Below, one piece after another: positions 39,254 to 48,256 of a stretch of DNA of 64,000 nucleotides. Each line of letters begins with the position of its first letter. Position 1 is the stretch's first letter. The notes beneath the pieces are model-generated. The model saw only the letters and a list, made by a program, of their open reading frames with translations, made no database searches and was not told the DNA's origin. The translations under genes and the position numbers were made by a program. The stretch is taken from positions 38,578 to 102,577 of the forward strand of contig DHEJ01000020.1 of NCBI GenBank assembly GCA_002399815.1, written 5' to 3'. The DNA is from Acholeplasmataceae bacterium UBA4853. GTDB taxonomy: Bacteria > Bacillota_I > Bacilli_A > Acholeplasmatales > Acholeplasmataceae.

Positions 39254-40125
39254 GATTTAAAAAAGTAGATTTATCGTTTCAATCATGTACTGCTGAATAT
39301 GATGAGGCAGATGTTGTAATTTTTTCTGTGCCTATGGATGCAACAACATCATTTAGACCAGGAACGCGTTTTGCAGGTAATGCAATTAGAGTAGATTCAT
39401 TTGGAGTAGAATGGTATTCTCCTTATAGAGATGCTGATTTAAAAGATTATAAAACAGTGGATACTGGGGATTTAGATTTACCAATTGGTGCTGTTGAAGA
39501 TGCACTAGATATTGTATATGATGCAACTAAGACCATTTTAAATGATAAAAAAGTACCAATGATGATTGGTGGCGAACATTTAGTAACTTACCCCGTATTA
39601 AAAGCAGTTAAAGAAGCATACGATGATTTATATGTCATTCACTTAGATGCACATACTGATTTAAGAGAAGAATTCTTTGGTAGAGCACTTTCACATGCAA
39701 CATTTATGAGACAAGCACATAAGTTTTTAGGTGATCATCATATCTATCAATTTGGTATTAGAAGTGGAGATCGTCAAGAGTTCTTATGGGCAAATGAACA
39801 TATCCATCAAAGAAAGTTTGACTTTGAAGGTTTAGATAAAGCAGTTGAAGCATTAAAGAATAAACCCGTTTATATTACAATTGACTTAGACGTTTTAGAT
39901 CCTTCAGTATTTCCTGGTACAGGAACACCTGAGGCGGGTGGTATGCAATATAAAGACTTATTATGGGCATTTGATCAATTTGAAAAGTTAAATCATATTG
40001 TTGGTGCTGATATTGTTGAACTATCACCTTATCTAGATCCAAGTGGTGCATCAAATGCGGTTGCAGCAAAATCACTTAGAGAATTGGTTTTAATTCTTCA
40101 AAAGAACCTACAAAAAAGAAAATAA
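39250..40125 (+). CDS. speB: Agmatinase/arginase-family ureohydrolase
   Basis: Manganese ureohydrolase of 291 residues. The metal ligands are visible: GGEH, HLDAHTD (D, H, D) and TIDLDVLDP (two D). The N-terminal segment VPMDATTSFRPGTRFAG is typical of agmatinase SpeB. Expected to release urea from agmatine and yield putrescine after the upstream decarboxylase, whose stop overlaps this start (ATGA). No spermidine synthase gene lies between them, unlike Bacillus. Confidence 0.9.
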   Translation: MRFKKVDLSFQSCTAEYDEADVVIFSVPMDATTSFRPGTRFAGNAIRVDSFGVEWYSPYRDADLKDYKTVDTGDLDLPIGAVEDALDIVYDATKTILNDKKVPMMIGGEHLVTYPVLKAVKEAYDDLYVIHLDAHTDLREEFFGRALSHATFMRQAHKFLGDHHIYQFGIRSGDRQEFLWANEHIHQRKFDFEGLDKAVEALKNKPVYITIDLDVLDPSVFPGTGTPEAGGMQYKDLLWAFDQFEKLNHIVGADIVELSPYLDPSGASNAVAAKSLRELVLILQKNLQKRK

Positions 40126-40146
40126 TTATATAAAGTACTTGAGATT

Positions 40147-40170
40147 AAAGACACATTGACATGTGTCTTT
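40147..40170 (+). terminator. Terminator of the decarboxylase operon
   Basis: Perfect 10-bp stem AAAGACACAT (40147-40156) / ATGTGTCTTT (40161-40170) with TGAC loop and further T downstream. Confidence 0.8.
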
Positions 40171-40246
40171 TCCTTTATATCATAAGGATAAGTAATTAAA
40201 TAGATCAGTTATAAACAAATGTGTTACAATAGATGTGGGTGATAAC

Positions 40247-40570
40247 ATGAAAAAAACAGATTACTTAAATGTACGTATTGATACTGAGACAAAGGATAAA
40301 GCCGAAGAGATTTTAAAGAATTTTAACTTAAGAATCTCAGATGCTGTGAATCTTTTTTTAAGACAGATTGTTTTAGAAGAAGGTATTCCATTTGAAATTA
40401 AACTACCTCAATATGAAAAAGCATATAAAGAACTTGAAAAGGCAGTCGCATATAATGCATTTGGTGGTGGTATACCAAGTGAGTATGCTAATAACATTTT
40501 AAAGTTATATGCAAAAGACTTAATTGATTTAGAAACTGCAGTGTTTGCATTAAATAGGAAGATTGTATGA
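40247..40570 (+). CDS. RelB/DinJ-type antitoxin with VbhA-like tail
   Basis: Protein of 107 residues. Residues 1-55 match the ribbon-helix-helix RelB/DinJ family (LNVRIDTETKDKAEEIL then SDAVNLFLRQIVLEEGIPFE). The tail from about 62 (KELEKAVAYNAFGGGIPSEY then ILKLYAKDLIDLETAV) resembles the VbhA-type antitoxin fold that inhibits Fic enzymes through an S/T-x3-E-G/N motif; here the aligned positions read AYNAFG, with Phe in place of the Glu. The gene overlaps fic by 4 nt. ATG 40247 is preferred over GTG 40235 because GGGTGA is correctly placed. It probably represses its own promoter (-10 TACAAT just upstream). Confidence 0.8.
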   Translation: MKKTDYLNVRIDTETKDKAEEILKNFNLRISDAVNLFLRQIVLEEGIPFEIKLPQYEKAYKELEKAVAYNAFGGGIPSEYANNILKLYAKDLIDLETAVFALNRKIV

Positions 40571-41166
40571 AAGATCCCTATTTTTATCCTGGGACAAACG
40601 TCCATATAAATATTCCTGGTATATTAGATAAAAAGTTATTAAAAACCTATACAGCCAATCAATTTGGCTTAGCAATGCTAAAACTTCAAAAAGAAAAGTT
40701 TGAAATAAAAAGTGCATTTGATTTTCTTAAGCTGCATAAGTTACTGTTTTCTAATGTTTTTTTCTGGGCCGGAGAAGCAAGAACGGTCAATATGACAACC
40801 TCTGAGTTTATGATTGCTGAAGGTATGGTTGAATTTGCTGATCATCGAAGTATTCATAAAGAACTTGAACAAATTGATATTAAGTATAAAAATCACCAAT
40901 GGAATTTAATGAAGAAAACTGAATTTATTGATAATTTAAGTAAGTATATGGTCGATTTATGGGTCGTACATCCACTTAGAGAGGGTAATACACGTACTTT
41001 AATTGTCTATATGGATTTATTTGCACAATCCTTTGGCTATGAAGTGGATATTCATCGTTTTAGTACTTCAAGTCATGATATGCGTAACACATTTGTGTGG
41101 GGAGCAATTGGAGAATTCTTTAATTTGAAGGATATTTTGAATAAAATTCTAATTAAGCGTCAGTAA
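40567..41166 (+). CDS. Fic/DOC-family protein (toxin of a TA pair)
   Basis: Fic-domain protein of 199 residues. The active-site loop is H135-PLREGNTRT, a variant of HPFxxGNGRxxR with Thr at the second Gly position and no second Arg, as in the GNTRT subgroup. The catalytic His, Asn and first Arg are kept. The beta-hairpin flap that docks target peptides is near FMIAEGMVEF. Fic proteins usually transfer AMP or another nucleotide to target proteins. No S/T-x3-E-G/N inhibitory motif is seen within it, so regulation should come from the upstream partner. A terminator follows. Confidence 0.88.
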   Translation: MKDPYFYPGTNVHINIPGILDKKLLKTYTANQFGLAMLKLQKEKFEIKSAFDFLKLHKLLFSNVFFWAGEARTVNMTTSEFMIAEGMVEFADHRSIHKELEQIDIKYKNHQWNLMKKTEFIDNLSKYMVDLWVVHPLREGNTRTLIVYMDLFAQSFGYEVDIHRFSTSSHDMRNTFVWGAIGEFFNLKDILNKILIKRQ

Positions 41167-41239
41167 TAAAGTTAAAATATATTAAAAATAACAAAATTAT
41201 GTGCAAAAAGTACATAAATGATTAACAGCGTAAGTTTTT

Positions 41240-41270
41240 AAAAGCCTTTTCCACCATGGATAGGCTTTTT
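41240..41270 (+). terminator. Terminator of the Fic pair
   Basis: AAAAGCCT (41240-41247) / AGGCTTTT (41262-41269) with internal TCC/GGA pairing and a T-run into TATTATA. A TATAAT (41276-41281) just after it is a possible -10 for pdhA, without a clear -35. Confidence 0.75.
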
Positions 41271-41317
41271 TATTATATAATAACACTATGTTCAATACAC
41301 ATTATTAGGAGGAAGTT

Positions 41318-42403
41318 ATGATCGCGAAGAAATATGATGCTTCAAAAGATAAACAATTTCAGATTTTAGATCAACACGGTAAAATTGTAAACGAAAAATT
41401 CGAACCAAATTTACCAAAAGAAACATTACTTAAAATGTATAAGACGGCAGTTATGGGTCGTAATGCAGATATTAAAGCATTACAATACCAAAGACAAGGT
41501 CGTATGTTAACCTATGCTCCAAACATGGGTCAAGAAGCAGCTCAAATCGGTATGGCAGCTGCAATGGAACCTCAAGACTGGAACTCACCTATGTACCGCG
41601 AATTAAACGCTGGTTTATATCGTGGAGTAACATTAGAATCAGTATTCTTATACTGGTATGGTAATGAAAGAGGATCAATTAAACCAGAAGGCGTAAAAAT
41701 CTTACCAACGAATATTATTATTGGTTCTCAATCAAATATTGCTGCTGGTTTAGCAATGGCTGCAAAAATTAAGAAAACTAATGAGGTTGCAGTATTTACA
41801 ATCGGTGATGGTGGTACAGCACACGGTGAATTCTATGAAGGATTAAACTTTGCTGCATCATTTAAAGCACCTATGGTTGCTGTAATTCAAAATAACCAAT
41901 GGGCTATTTCAACACCGGTAAGAAAAGCTTCTAACTCAGAAACACTTGCACAAAAAGGGGTAGCATTCGGTATTCCTTATATTCAAGTGGATGGTAATGA
42001 TATGTTAGCAATGTATGTTGCTACTAAAGAAGCTATGGATAGAGCTAGAAAAGGTGATGGTCCAACATTAATTGAAGCTTTCACTTACCGTATGGGACCT
42101 CATACTACATCAGATGACCCATCAATCTATAGAACTAAAGAAGAAGAAAACGAATGGGCTAAGAAAGATCCAATCGCTCGTTTTAAAACGTATTTAATTA
42201 ATAAAGGTTATTGGTCAGAAGCTGAAGATGAAGCATATGTTGCTGAAGTCTTAGTTGAAATCAATGATACATTTAAAAAAGTTGAAAGTTATGGTGCAAA
42301 TGTTGAGTTAATTGAAATATTTGAACATACTTATGCTGAAATGACACCACAATTAAAAGAACAATATGAAGAACATAAAAAGTTCTTAGAAGGAGCTAAA
42401 TAA
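41318..42403 (+). CDS. pdhA: Pyruvate dehydrogenase E1 alpha
   Basis: Thiamine diphosphate-dependent E1 alpha subunit (361 residues) that decarboxylates pyruvate and, with E1 beta, reductively acetylates E2. The ThDP motif is GDGGTAHGEFYEGLNFAA followed by QNNQWAIS; YRMGPHTTSDDPS is the phosphorylation-loop region of the family. First gene of pdhABCD. AGGAGGAAG lies 6-8 nt before the ATG. Codon use (many favourable codons such as GAA, GGT, CCA) suits a highly expressed gene. pdhB starts 1 nt after its stop. Confidence 0.97.
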   Translation: MIAKKYDASKDKQFQILDQHGKIVNEKFEPNLPKETLLKMYKTAVMGRNADIKALQYQRQGRMLTYAPNMGQEAAQIGMAAAMEPQDWNSPMYRELNAGLYRGVTLESVFLYWYGNERGSIKPEGVKILPTNIIIGSQSNIAAGLAMAAKIKKTNEVAVFTIGDGGTAHGEFYEGLNFAASFKAPMVAVIQNNQWAISTPVRKASNSETLAQKGVAFGIPYIQVDGNDMLAMYVATKEAMDRARKGDGPTLIEAFTYRMGPHTTSDDPSIYRTKEEENEWAKKDPIARFKTYLINKGYWSEAEDEAYVAEVLVEINDTFKKVESYGANVELIEIFEHTYAEMTPQLKEQYEEHKKFLEGAK

Positions 42404-42404
42404 T

Positions 42405-43388
42405 ATGGCAATTATTACATTACTAGAAGCTATTAATCAAGCCCTTGATCAAGCGATGGAAAAAGATAAATCAATCGTTCTATTTGGTGAAGATGCTGGT
42501 TTTGAAGGTGGCGTGTTCCGTGTAACAGCTGGACTTCAAAAGAAGTATGGTGTTGACCGTGTATTTGATACACCAATTGCTGAATCTGCAATCGTTGGTT
42601 CTGCAATCGGTATGGCAATGAATGGTTTAAAACCAGTTGCTGAAATTCAATTTGATGGATTTATTTTCCCAGGTTATACAGATTTAGTTACTCATGCTGC
42701 ACGTATGAGAAACCGTTCACGTGGACAATTTAGCGTTCCAATGGTATTAAGATTACCTCATGGTGGTGGTATCCGTGCACTTGAACACCACTCAGAATCA
42801 CTTGAAGTATTATTTGGCTCTATTCCAGGTTTAAAAGTAGTTACACCTTCAACACCATATGATGCTAAAGGTTTATTACTTGCTGCAATTAATGATCCAG
42901 ATCCAGTGGTATTCTTAGAACCTAAGAGAATTTATAGAGCTGGTAAACAAGAAGTTCCAGCTGAAATGTATGAAATTCCAATTGGTAAAGCTAAAGTAAC
43001 TAAACAAGGTAACGACATTACAGTTGTTGCTTGGGGTTCTATTGTGCGTGAAGTTGAAAAAGCTGCTAAGCTAGTTGAAGCTGAAGGCATTTCAGTTGAA
43101 ATTGTTGACTTAAGAACAATTTCACCGATCGATGAAGAAACTATTTTAAACTCAGTTAAGAAAACCGGAAGATTCATGGTAGTAACAGAGGCAGTTAAGT
43201 CTTATGGACCTGCTGCAGAATTGATTTCTCTTGTAAACGAAAAAGCATTCTATTCATTAGAAGCTGCTCCAGTACGTTTTACTGGATTTGATATTACTGT
43301 CCCTCTTGCAAGAGGCGAACATTATCATTTCCCACAACCAGAAAAGATTGCAGCTTATTTAAGAAAATTAGCTAAAGTCAGACCGTAA
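42405..43388 (+). CDS. pdhB: Pyruvate dehydrogenase E1 beta
   Basis: Partner subunit of E1, 327 residues. GEDAGFEGGVFRVTAGL is the conserved N-terminal block with the ThDP-activating glutamate nearby (DTPIAESAIVGSAIGMA), and the C-terminal transketolase domain carries RRL-like contacts and TEAVKSYGPAAE. Full length, 13 nt before pdhC, with TAAGGAGG just before the next start. Confidence 0.97.
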   Translation: MAIITLLEAINQALDQAMEKDKSIVLFGEDAGFEGGVFRVTAGLQKKYGVDRVFDTPIAESAIVGSAIGMAMNGLKPVAEIQFDGFIFPGYTDLVTHAARMRNRSRGQFSVPMVLRLPHGGGIRALEHHSESLEVLFGSIPGLKVVTPSTPYDAKGLLLAAINDPDPVVFLEPKRIYRAGKQEVPAEMYEIPIGKAKVTKQGNDITVVAWGSIVREVEKAAKLVEAEGISVEIVDLRTISPIDEETILNSVKKTGRFMVVTEAVKSYGPAAELISLVNEKAFYSLEAAPVRFTGFDITVPLARGEHYHFPQPEKIAAYLRKLAKVRP

Positions 43389-43401
43389 GGAGGAAACTTA
43401 T

Positions 43402-45057
43402 ATGTTTGAATTTAAATTTGCAGATATTGGTGAAGGTATCCATGAAGGTACCATCTTAAAATGGAATTTTAAAGTTGGTGACAAGGTTAAAGAAGGGGAA
43501 ACTTTAGTTGTTGTAGAAACAGATAAAGTTAATGCTGAATTACCATCACCAGTTGAAGGAATTATCGTTTCTTTAGGTGCTAAAGAAGGCGATGTGATTC
43601 ATGTTGGTGAAACTGTTGTTACAATTGATGATGGTTCAGGTAAAGCATTACCAAGTACACCGGTTGCTCCAGTTGAACAAGTGGTTGCTAAAGAAGTTAA
43701 ACCTCAAGTAGTTGAACAAGCTTCTGCATCATCAGGTGAAGTTTATGACTTTAGATTTGCTGATATTGGTGAAGGAATCCATGAAGGAACTATCTTAAAA
43801 TGGAACTTCAAAGAAGGCGATAAGGTAACAGAAGGTGAAACTTTAGTTGTTGTTGAAACAGATAAAGTTAATGCTGAATTACCTGCTCCTGAAACAGGTG
43901 TGATCTTAAAGATTGGTAAAAAAGAAGGCGAAGTTATTCACGTTGGTGAAACTGTTGTCTTAATCGGACTTAATGGTGCTACACTTGCTAAACCAGCTGC
44001 TGCAGCTGCCGTTCAAGCACCTGTATCAGAACCTAAAAAAGGTGCTGGTGTGGTTGGAGAAATTGAAGTTTCTGATGAAATCATCGGTGGTTCAAGTGAA
44101 GAAGCTGTATTTACAAGTACTGGTAAAGTATTAGCATCTCCAGTTGCTAGAAAATTAGCATCTGATTCAAGTATTGATATTGCATCACTTAAGGGTACTG
44201 GTGAACAAGGTAGAATCTTAAAAGATGATGTAGCAAACGCTCTTGGTAAGACTAAGGTTGAAGTTCAATTACCTAAGGCTGAAGTACAAGCTGCTCCTGC
44301 AGCTGCTAAGGCTCCTTCTGCTCCAGTTGCTCAAATGAGTGCTCAAGGTAAACCTCAAGGTGATGTTGAAACTGTTAAGATTACAAGACTTCGTAAGGCT
44401 GTTTCTAATGCAATGACTCGTTCTAAATCAATCATTGCTGAAACTGTTTTAATGGATGAAATCAATGTTAATGCATTAGTTAAATTTAGAAATGAAGCTA
44501 AGGGTATTGCTGAGGCTAAAGGTATTAAATTAACTTATATGGCATTAATTGCTAAAGCTGTTGTTATTGCATTAAAAGAATTCCCAACATTCAATGCATC
44601 ATTTAATCATGATACAGATGAGTTATATATTAAAAAGTATATTAATCTAGGTATGGCAGTTGATACTCCAGATGGATTAATTGTTCCTAACATTAAAAAC
44701 GCAGATCGTTTATCAGTGTTTGAACTTGCTACTCAAGTAAGAACATTAGCTGATGACACGATTGCAAGAAAGATTACATTAGATCAACAAACTAATGGTA
44801 CATTTACAATTACTAACTTTGGTTCTGCAGGTATTGCTTTTGGTACACCTGTGATTAACTACCCTGAACTTGCTATCTTAGGTGTTGGTAAGATTGATAA
44901 GAAACCTTGGGTTGTTGGAGATGAAATCCAAATTGCTCATACATTACCTTTATCACTTGCAGTAGACCACAGAATTATTGACGGTGCTGATGGTGGTAGA
45001 TTCTTAATGAGAGTTAAAGAATTATTAAGTAATCCGACATTATTACTATTAAGCTAA
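43402..45057 (+). CDS. pdhC: Dihydrolipoamide acetyltransferase (E2) with two lipoyl domains
   Basis: Core of the PDH complex, 551 residues. Two nearly identical lipoyl domains lie at about 1-78 and 114-191, each with the lipoylated Lys in VETDKVNAELP. They are joined by Ala/Pro/Val-rich linkers. A peripheral-subunit-binding domain follows at about 235-275 (ASPVARKLASDSSIDI), then another linker, and the acetyltransferase domain (about 325-551) with DHRIIDGADGG as the catalytic histidine motif. The lplA gene 2 kb downstream can supply lipoate. Confidence 0.96.
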   Translation: MFEFKFADIGEGIHEGTILKWNFKVGDKVKEGETLVVVETDKVNAELPSPVEGIIVSLGAKEGDVIHVGETVVTIDDGSGKALPSTPVAPVEQVVAKEVKPQVVEQASASSGEVYDFRFADIGEGIHEGTILKWNFKEGDKVTEGETLVVVETDKVNAELPAPETGVILKIGKKEGEVIHVGETVVLIGLNGATLAKPAAAAAVQAPVSEPKKGAGVVGEIEVSDEIIGGSSEEAVFTSTGKVLASPVARKLASDSSIDIASLKGTGEQGRILKDDVANALGKTKVEVQLPKAEVQAAPAAAKAPSAPVAQMSAQGKPQGDVETVKITRLRKAVSNAMTRSKSIIAETVLMDEINVNALVKFRNEAKGIAEAKGIKLTYMALIAKAVVIALKEFPTFNASFNHDTDELYIKKYINLGMAVDTPDGLIVPNIKNADRLSVFELATQVRTLADDTIARKITLDQQTNGTFTITNFGSAGIAFGTPVINYPELAILGVGKIDKKPWVVGDEIQIAHTLPLSLAVDHRIIDGADGGRFLMRVKELLSNPTLLLLS

Positions 45058-45070
45058 GGAGGTAATTTTA

Positions 45071-46447
45071 ATGGCAAAGTCGTATGATATTATCGTTGTT
45101 GGTGGCGGACCTGGTGGTTATGTTGCTGCAATTAAAGCGGCACAACTAGGTGCAAAGACAGCGTTAATTGAAAAAGAAGTTGTTGGTGGTATTTGTTTAA
45201 ATCATGGCTGTATCCCAACTAAGACATTTTTAAAATCCGCTAAAGTATATAAAACATTACAACATGCATCAGATTATGGCGTAACAAATAGTGGCGCTGT
45301 AGGATTTGATTGGAGTAAAATCTTATCACGTAAAGATGGCGTTGTTAAGCAACTTACTAATGGTGTTGCATTCTTATTAAAGAAAAATGGTGTTGATGTT
45401 TATAATGGATTTGGTGAAGTAAAATCTGCTAATGAAGTTGTTGTAAATAATGAAACATTAACAACTAAAAACGTTATTATTGCAACCGGTGCAACAGCAG
45501 TTGTACCACCAATTCCTGGTGTTAAAGAAGCTTATGAAAAAGGTATTGTTGTTACATCAAGAGAATTATTAAACGTTAAAAACTATCCTAAGACAATTAC
45601 GATTGTTGGTGGTGGTGTCATTGGAGTTGAGTTTGCTACAGTATTTAATTCATTTGGTTCTAAGGTAACGATCATTGAAATGATGGATGGTATTTTACCA
45701 ACAATGGATGAAGATGTTAGAGTAGCTTATACAAAGACATTAAAACGTGAAGGTATTGAAATTTTAACAACTGCTGAAGTTAAATCAGTTAATGATCATA
45801 AGATTACTTATAGTCTTGCTGGTAAAGAAGTTACAATTGAAAGCGACTTAATCTTAATGGCTGTTGGTACACGTGCAAATTCTAAAGGTTTAGAACATTT
45901 AGGATTGGCAATGGACCGTGCAAACATCAAGACGAATGAATATCTACAAACAAGTGTGCCAAACGTTTATGCAATTGGTGATGTGAATGGTAAATTCATG
46001 TTAGCTCACGTTGCAGAACACGAAGGTATTGTGGCTGTAGAACATATTTTAGGTAAAGGTCATACAAAGATGAATTATGATCAAATTCCATCATGTATTT
46101 ATGGATCTCCTGAAATTGCTGCAATCGGTTTAACAGAAAAAGAAGCTAAGGCTCGTGGTATTGATTATAAAGTATCTAAAGTGCCACTTGCAGCAATCGG
46201 TAAAGCTGCTGCAGATGGTGAAAAAGAAGGTTTTGTTAAGTTAATCGTTGATAAGAAATACTTAGAAGTTATCGGTGCACATATCTTTGCATATAATGCG
46301 ACTGAATTAATTTCTGAATATAGTGTTGCAATGGTTGCAGAAGCTACTGCTTATGAAATGGCTCATGCAATACATCCGCATCCAACATTATCTGAATTAA
46401 CATTAGAAGCTGCTTTAGGTGCAATTGATAAACCAATTCATATTTAA
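45071..46447 (+). CDS. pdhD: Dihydrolipoamide dehydrogenase (E3)
   Basis: FAD-dependent oxidoreductase of 458 residues that reoxidises dihydrolipoyl groups with NAD+. FAD motif GGGPGGYVAAI, redox pair in GGICLNHGCIPTK, NAD motif GGGVIGVEFA and the His-Glu pair in HPHPTLSE are all seen. It has no N-terminal lipoyl domain, unlike the E3 of some mycoplasmas. Last gene of pdhABCD; a terminator follows 18 nt later. Confidence 0.97.
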   Translation: MAKSYDIIVVGGGPGGYVAAIKAAQLGAKTALIEKEVVGGICLNHGCIPTKTFLKSAKVYKTLQHASDYGVTNSGAVGFDWSKILSRKDGVVKQLTNGVAFLLKKNGVDVYNGFGEVKSANEVVVNNETLTTKNVIIATGATAVVPPIPGVKEAYEKGIVVTSRELLNVKNYPKTITIVGGGVIGVEFATVFNSFGSKVTIIEMMDGILPTMDEDVRVAYTKTLKREGIEILTTAEVKSVNDHKITYSLAGKEVTIESDLILMAVGTRANSKGLEHLGLAMDRANIKTNEYLQTSVPNVYAIGDVNGKFMLAHVAEHEGIVAVEHILGKGHTKMNYDQIPSCIYGSPEIAAIGLTEKEAKARGIDYKVSKVPLAAIGKAAADGEKEGFVKLIVDKKYLEVIGAHIFAYNATELISEYSVAMVAEATAYEMAHAIHPHPTLSELTLEAALGAIDKPIHI

Positions 46448-46465
46448 TTCAATTAGATAGAGACT

Positions 46466-46502
46466 GGACTTAATCCTTTAAAGGTTTAAGTCCTTTTCTT
46501 TT
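46466..46502 (+). terminator. Terminator of pdhABCD
   Basis: GGACTTAA (46466-46473) / TTAAGTCC (46486-46493), with inner CCTTTAAAGG continuing the hairpin, then TTTTCTTTTTTT. Confidence 0.85.
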
Positions 46503-46580
46503 TTTATGTATAAATTCTATGAAAATATCGAATTTAACATAAGGATAAAACGTTTATTGAAGGGCTAAAATCTCATTTCA

Positions 46581-46608
46581 TTTACAAATCTAATAAAACA
46601 TGTATAAT
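46581..46608 (+). promoter_or_regulatory. Sigma-70-type promoter
   Basis: TTTACA (46581-46586), 16-bp spacer, TATAAT (46603-46608); the next gene begins 21 nt downstream, leaving a very short leader. Confidence 0.65.
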
Positions 46609-46628
46609 GTTTCTTGCTGAGGTAAATT

Positions 46629-47258
46629 ATGAAATTATTTAGAAGAATCTTATTACACATCTTTGGGTTTTTAATTATGACATTTGCTGTGTCATTAATC
46701 TTAAAAACTAAACAGGGTGCATTCCCTTATGATGCAATTTCTTATTATGTATCAAATCTGATTGATCATCCGTTTTTCACAATTGGGGTGTCCTCAATTA
46801 TATTTGGGTTAATATGGGTTGCTTTAAATTATATTTTAATTAAAAAAGTTACTGTTTTTTGGTCATTGATCATCGTTTTTGGATTTGGATATTTAATGGA
46901 TTTTTGGTTGATTTACGTTCTTAAAGATTATGCAGTATCTGAAACTTGGTTGAATGTAGTATTTGCATTAGTAGGTCTTGTTTTATTAGGGTTTTCACTA
47001 GCAATCATTATTTCTAATAAGAGTTTACCACTGGCACCATCTGAAGTATTTATGGTTCATATTACTAAGTATACAAAAAAATCTTGGTTGTCCAAGATTT
47101 ATATTGAAGGTGTATTGATTTTAATTGCTTTTATACTAGCTAGTATTTCTAAAGAGTATACACAGCTAAGTTGGTTTACTTTTGTTTCTGTTGTAACCGT
47201 TGGACCAGTCATTAATTTTTTCCAACATATTGTTTCTAAATTTATAGCTGATTATTAA
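46629..47258 (+). CDS. YczE/YitT-type membrane protein
   Basis: Integral membrane protein of 209 residues with five hydrophobic segments. LKTKQGAFPYDAISYYVS after the first helix corresponds to the conserved G-x-x-P-W/Y-D block of the YczE/YyaS family. Function is not established for the family. It has its own promoter, ends with a terminator whose stem lies inside the convergent lplA gene, and is not clearly linked to neighbours. Confidence 0.8.
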   Translation: MKLFRRILLHIFGFLIMTFAVSLILKTKQGAFPYDAISYYVSNLIDHPFFTIGVSSIIFGLIWVALNYILIKKVTVFWSLIIVFGFGYLMDFWLIYVLKDYAVSETWLNVVFALVGLVLLGFSLAIIISNKSLPLAPSEVFMVHITKYTKKSWLSKIYIEGVLILIAFILASISKEYTQLSWFTFVSVVTVGPVINFFQHIVSKFIADY

Positions 47259-47261
47259 TAA

Positions 47262-48179
47262 TTAAGTAAAGAGCATCTGATAGACTTCAGGTGCTTTTTT
47301 TATGAGAAAAGATAGTTCTTTAGGGAATAGTCTTTCCCCTACTAATTCTGAGGATAGTAATAAAGATAATGTGCCATCTTTAATGATTAAAGCTTCTTCA
47401 ATCATCCCGTAGTTCACAGTAACTTTAATTTGATAATTGTCTAAACTCTTTTGAATCATGGATTTTGGTGATTCACCATAATTCCATGCGTAGGTTAAGT
47501 ACTTTTCATTTTTTAGTGCTTCGATATGCTTTAAGTCTTTTGGAGTTAATGTGATTAAAGTGGCATCTTTTAATAAAGTATTTGTTAATTGGTCTTTAAT
47601 TGCTTCCATACTTAAAAGACTATGGTCACATAGGTTTGTTACAGAAGAACGATTAGATTTAACACTTATACTTTCAATAGCATTCACTTTTTCTTTAAGT
47701 GCTGGTTTTAATAAATCTAGGTTACTCTTAATGAGTAATGTCCCATGATGTAGTAGCTTTTCACCAAATACAAATTGAGCGTTACCACTAATCTTTTTAT
47801 CTCCTAGTTTAATATCTGATTTTTCTACAAAGCTTGCATCTATGTCTAGTTGTTTTAATGCTTCAATAATAGATTCTGTCATTTTACGGTAGTTATTGAT
47901 ATTACCTTTAGCACGTGTAATATATGTATAGTTTAGATTACCTAAATCATGAAATACGGTGCCACCACCAGAGATACGTCTAATTAAAGGGATTTGAGAT
48001 TTAACGATGTAATCTAAATTAACCTCTTCAAAAACATTTTGATTTCTACCGATAATAATGGATGTGTCATTTTGCCATAAAAGAAGGATATCTTCATCCT
48101 TATGAATATGTTTTAAGATATATTCTTCCCAAGCAAGATTAAAATATGGATCTGTTGTAAGTGATTGCAAAGTTTTCAT
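47262..48179 (-). CDS. lplA: Lipoate-protein ligase A
   Basis: ATP-dependent enzyme of 305 residues that attaches free lipoate to E2 lipoyl domains. The lipoate-binding loop is RRISGGGTVFHDLGNLNYT, the ligase motif is GDKKISGNAQ with the catalytic lysine, and a C-terminal accessory domain (about 240-305) is present, as in LplA. It complements the two-lipoyl E2 encoded 2 kb away. The start has AAGG 8-10 nt upstream on the minus strand. The last codons overlap the terminator hairpin of the convergent membrane protein gene. Confidence 0.95.
   Translation of the reverse strand: MKTLQSLTTDPYFNLAWEEYILKHIHKDEDILLLWQNDTSIIIGRNQNVFEEVNLDYIVKSQIPLIRRISGGGTVFHDLGNLNYTYITRAKGNINNYRKMTESIIEALKQLDIDASFVEKSDIKLGDKKISGNAQFVFGEKLLHHGTLLIKSNLDLLKPALKEKVNAIESISVKSNRSSVTNLCDHSLLSMEAIKDQLTNTLLKDATLITLTPKDLKHIEALKNEKYLTYAWNYGESPKSMIQKSLDNYQIKVTVNYGMIEEALIIKDGTLSLLLSSELVGERLFPKELSFLIKKAPEVYQMLFT
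47272..47301 (+). terminator. Terminator of the YczE-type gene, inside lplA
   Basis: AGCATCTGA (47272-47280) / TCAGGTGCT (47287-47295), nine pairs with one G-T, then seven T on the plus strand. It is read through as the last codons of lplA on the other strand. Confidence 0.8.
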
Positions 48180-48256
48180 AAAATAACCTTTCTCCTCATA
48201 ACTATATTAACACATTTTAACCATTAAATGATAGAATAGAGAAGAAGTGAGGCACT

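Noticed and set aside
43402..43980. The repeated lipoyl domains of pdhC as an assembly artefact
   Set aside because: The two copies differ at many synonymous and some non-synonymous positions and are separated by an Ala/Pro-type linker, as in genuine multi-lipoyl E2 proteins.
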